Positions 63,892 to 64,000 of a DNA stretch of 64,000 nt are shown here, one piece after another; positions within the stretch are counted from its first letter, which is position 1; each line of letters begins with the position of its first letter. Origin of the DNA: Candidatus Chryseopegocella kryptomonas (GTDB taxonomy: Bacteria; Bacteroidota; Ignavibacteria; Kryptoniales; Kryptoniaceae). Location of the stretch: positions 62,001 through 126,000 of the forward strand of contig NZ_CZVW01000004.1 in NCBI RefSeq assembly GCF_001536065.1, read 5' to 3'. The translations under genes and the position numbers were made by a program. Under the pieces are notes generated by a model. That model searched no databases. It was given only the letters and a program-made list of their open reading frames with translations, and was not told the origin of the DNA.

Positions 63892-64000
63892 ATGACGCTT
63901 GTGATACATCTAAAAAGGAAAAAAACGCACGAAGGATTGGTATGTAATTTATCTAAACGATGGACGAGAAATTTTATCCTACATTGATTTCATTGTAAAG
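63892..64000 (+). CDS. recX: RecX, N-terminal part; frame disrupted at an A7 tract, cut by window edge
   Basis: Six bases after the recA stop an ATG opens MTLVIHLKRKK. After the A-tract at 63919-63925 the expected continuation RTKDWYVIYLNDGREILSYI, then DFIVK, is found in the frame reached if one A is missing; in the actual frame the product ends at a TGA after about 31 codons. The pattern of a short basic beginning, a strand with YVIYLNDG and a helix with SYIDFIVK is like the start of RecX, the RecA modulator, and the gene position directly after recA supports it. Only 109 bases are visible, so the rest of the gene cannot be judged. Confidence 0.65.

Overview
The window is a dense, AT-rich, mostly housekeeping bacterial chromosome segment with no intergenic stretch over about 210 bases. 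The cell is Gram-negative and of Bacteroidetes/Chlorobi (FCB) type: it has an Oar-like TonB-dependent receptor with a carboxypeptidase-regulatory N-domain, ExbB-ExbD-TonB, a TolC/MFP/RND pump with a small PII-like companion, lipoproteins with FCB-style sequences, and meso-diaminopimelate peptidoglycan (DNPR motif in MurE). Strong Shine-Dalgarno sequences and classical -35/-10 promoters (TTGACA/TTGACT with TATATT) argue against a core Bacteroidetes. A thermophilic relative such as the Kryptonia is my best guess from composition and protein character, but no marker here proves it.

Layout. 1-5218: the start of a response regulator gene, der, then rplU and rpmA separated by two tandem coiled-coil genes, mdh, and a lipoprotein, closed by a bidirectional terminator. 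5275-8037: the TonB-dependent receptor. 8153-25328 (minus): tRNA-Leu, a pterin dehydratase and a complete dcw cluster reading mraZ-rsmH-ftsL-ftsI-murE-murF-mraY-murD-ftsW-murG-murC-murB-ftsQ-ftsA-ftsZ, mostly joined by 1-8 nt overlaps and led by a promoter and a triple MraZ box. 25539-26183: a LexA homologue that has lost its self-cleavage chemistry but keeps a perfect LexA box in its own promoter; its end overlaps mfd. 26133-34482 (minus): mnmE-mnmG-rsmG-murQ-mfd, with two perfect parS sites on either side of mnmG, which suggests the chromosomal origin domain. 34634-41040: a TetR-controlled efflux operon whose RND gene is broken by a frameshift. 41076-49595 (minus): an enoyl-ACP-reductase-like SDR, archease, a fused polyprenol-kinase/DUF92 protein, the TonB energising complex, an Rsm22-like protein, a peroxiredoxin, a restriction-modification pair and tRNA-Ser. 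49722-54359: a beta-barrel-like protein, uppP, a cyclophilin, an amino-acid permease and holA (frame-disrupted at an A8 tract). 54363-57671 (minus): three oxidoreductases and folE. 57803-64000: an SPFH protein, rmuC, pgsA, pgpA, cinA, thpR, recA and the start of recX (frame-disrupted at an A7 tract).

Most notable: the uncleavable LexA-like repressor with its operator; the MraZ operator array; the parS pair; the coiled-coil paralogues built from 18- and 29-residue repeats inside the L21-L27 operon; the fused two-domain lipid-kinase-like membrane protein; and three interrupted genes, two at poly-A tracts that need the same one-base correction.
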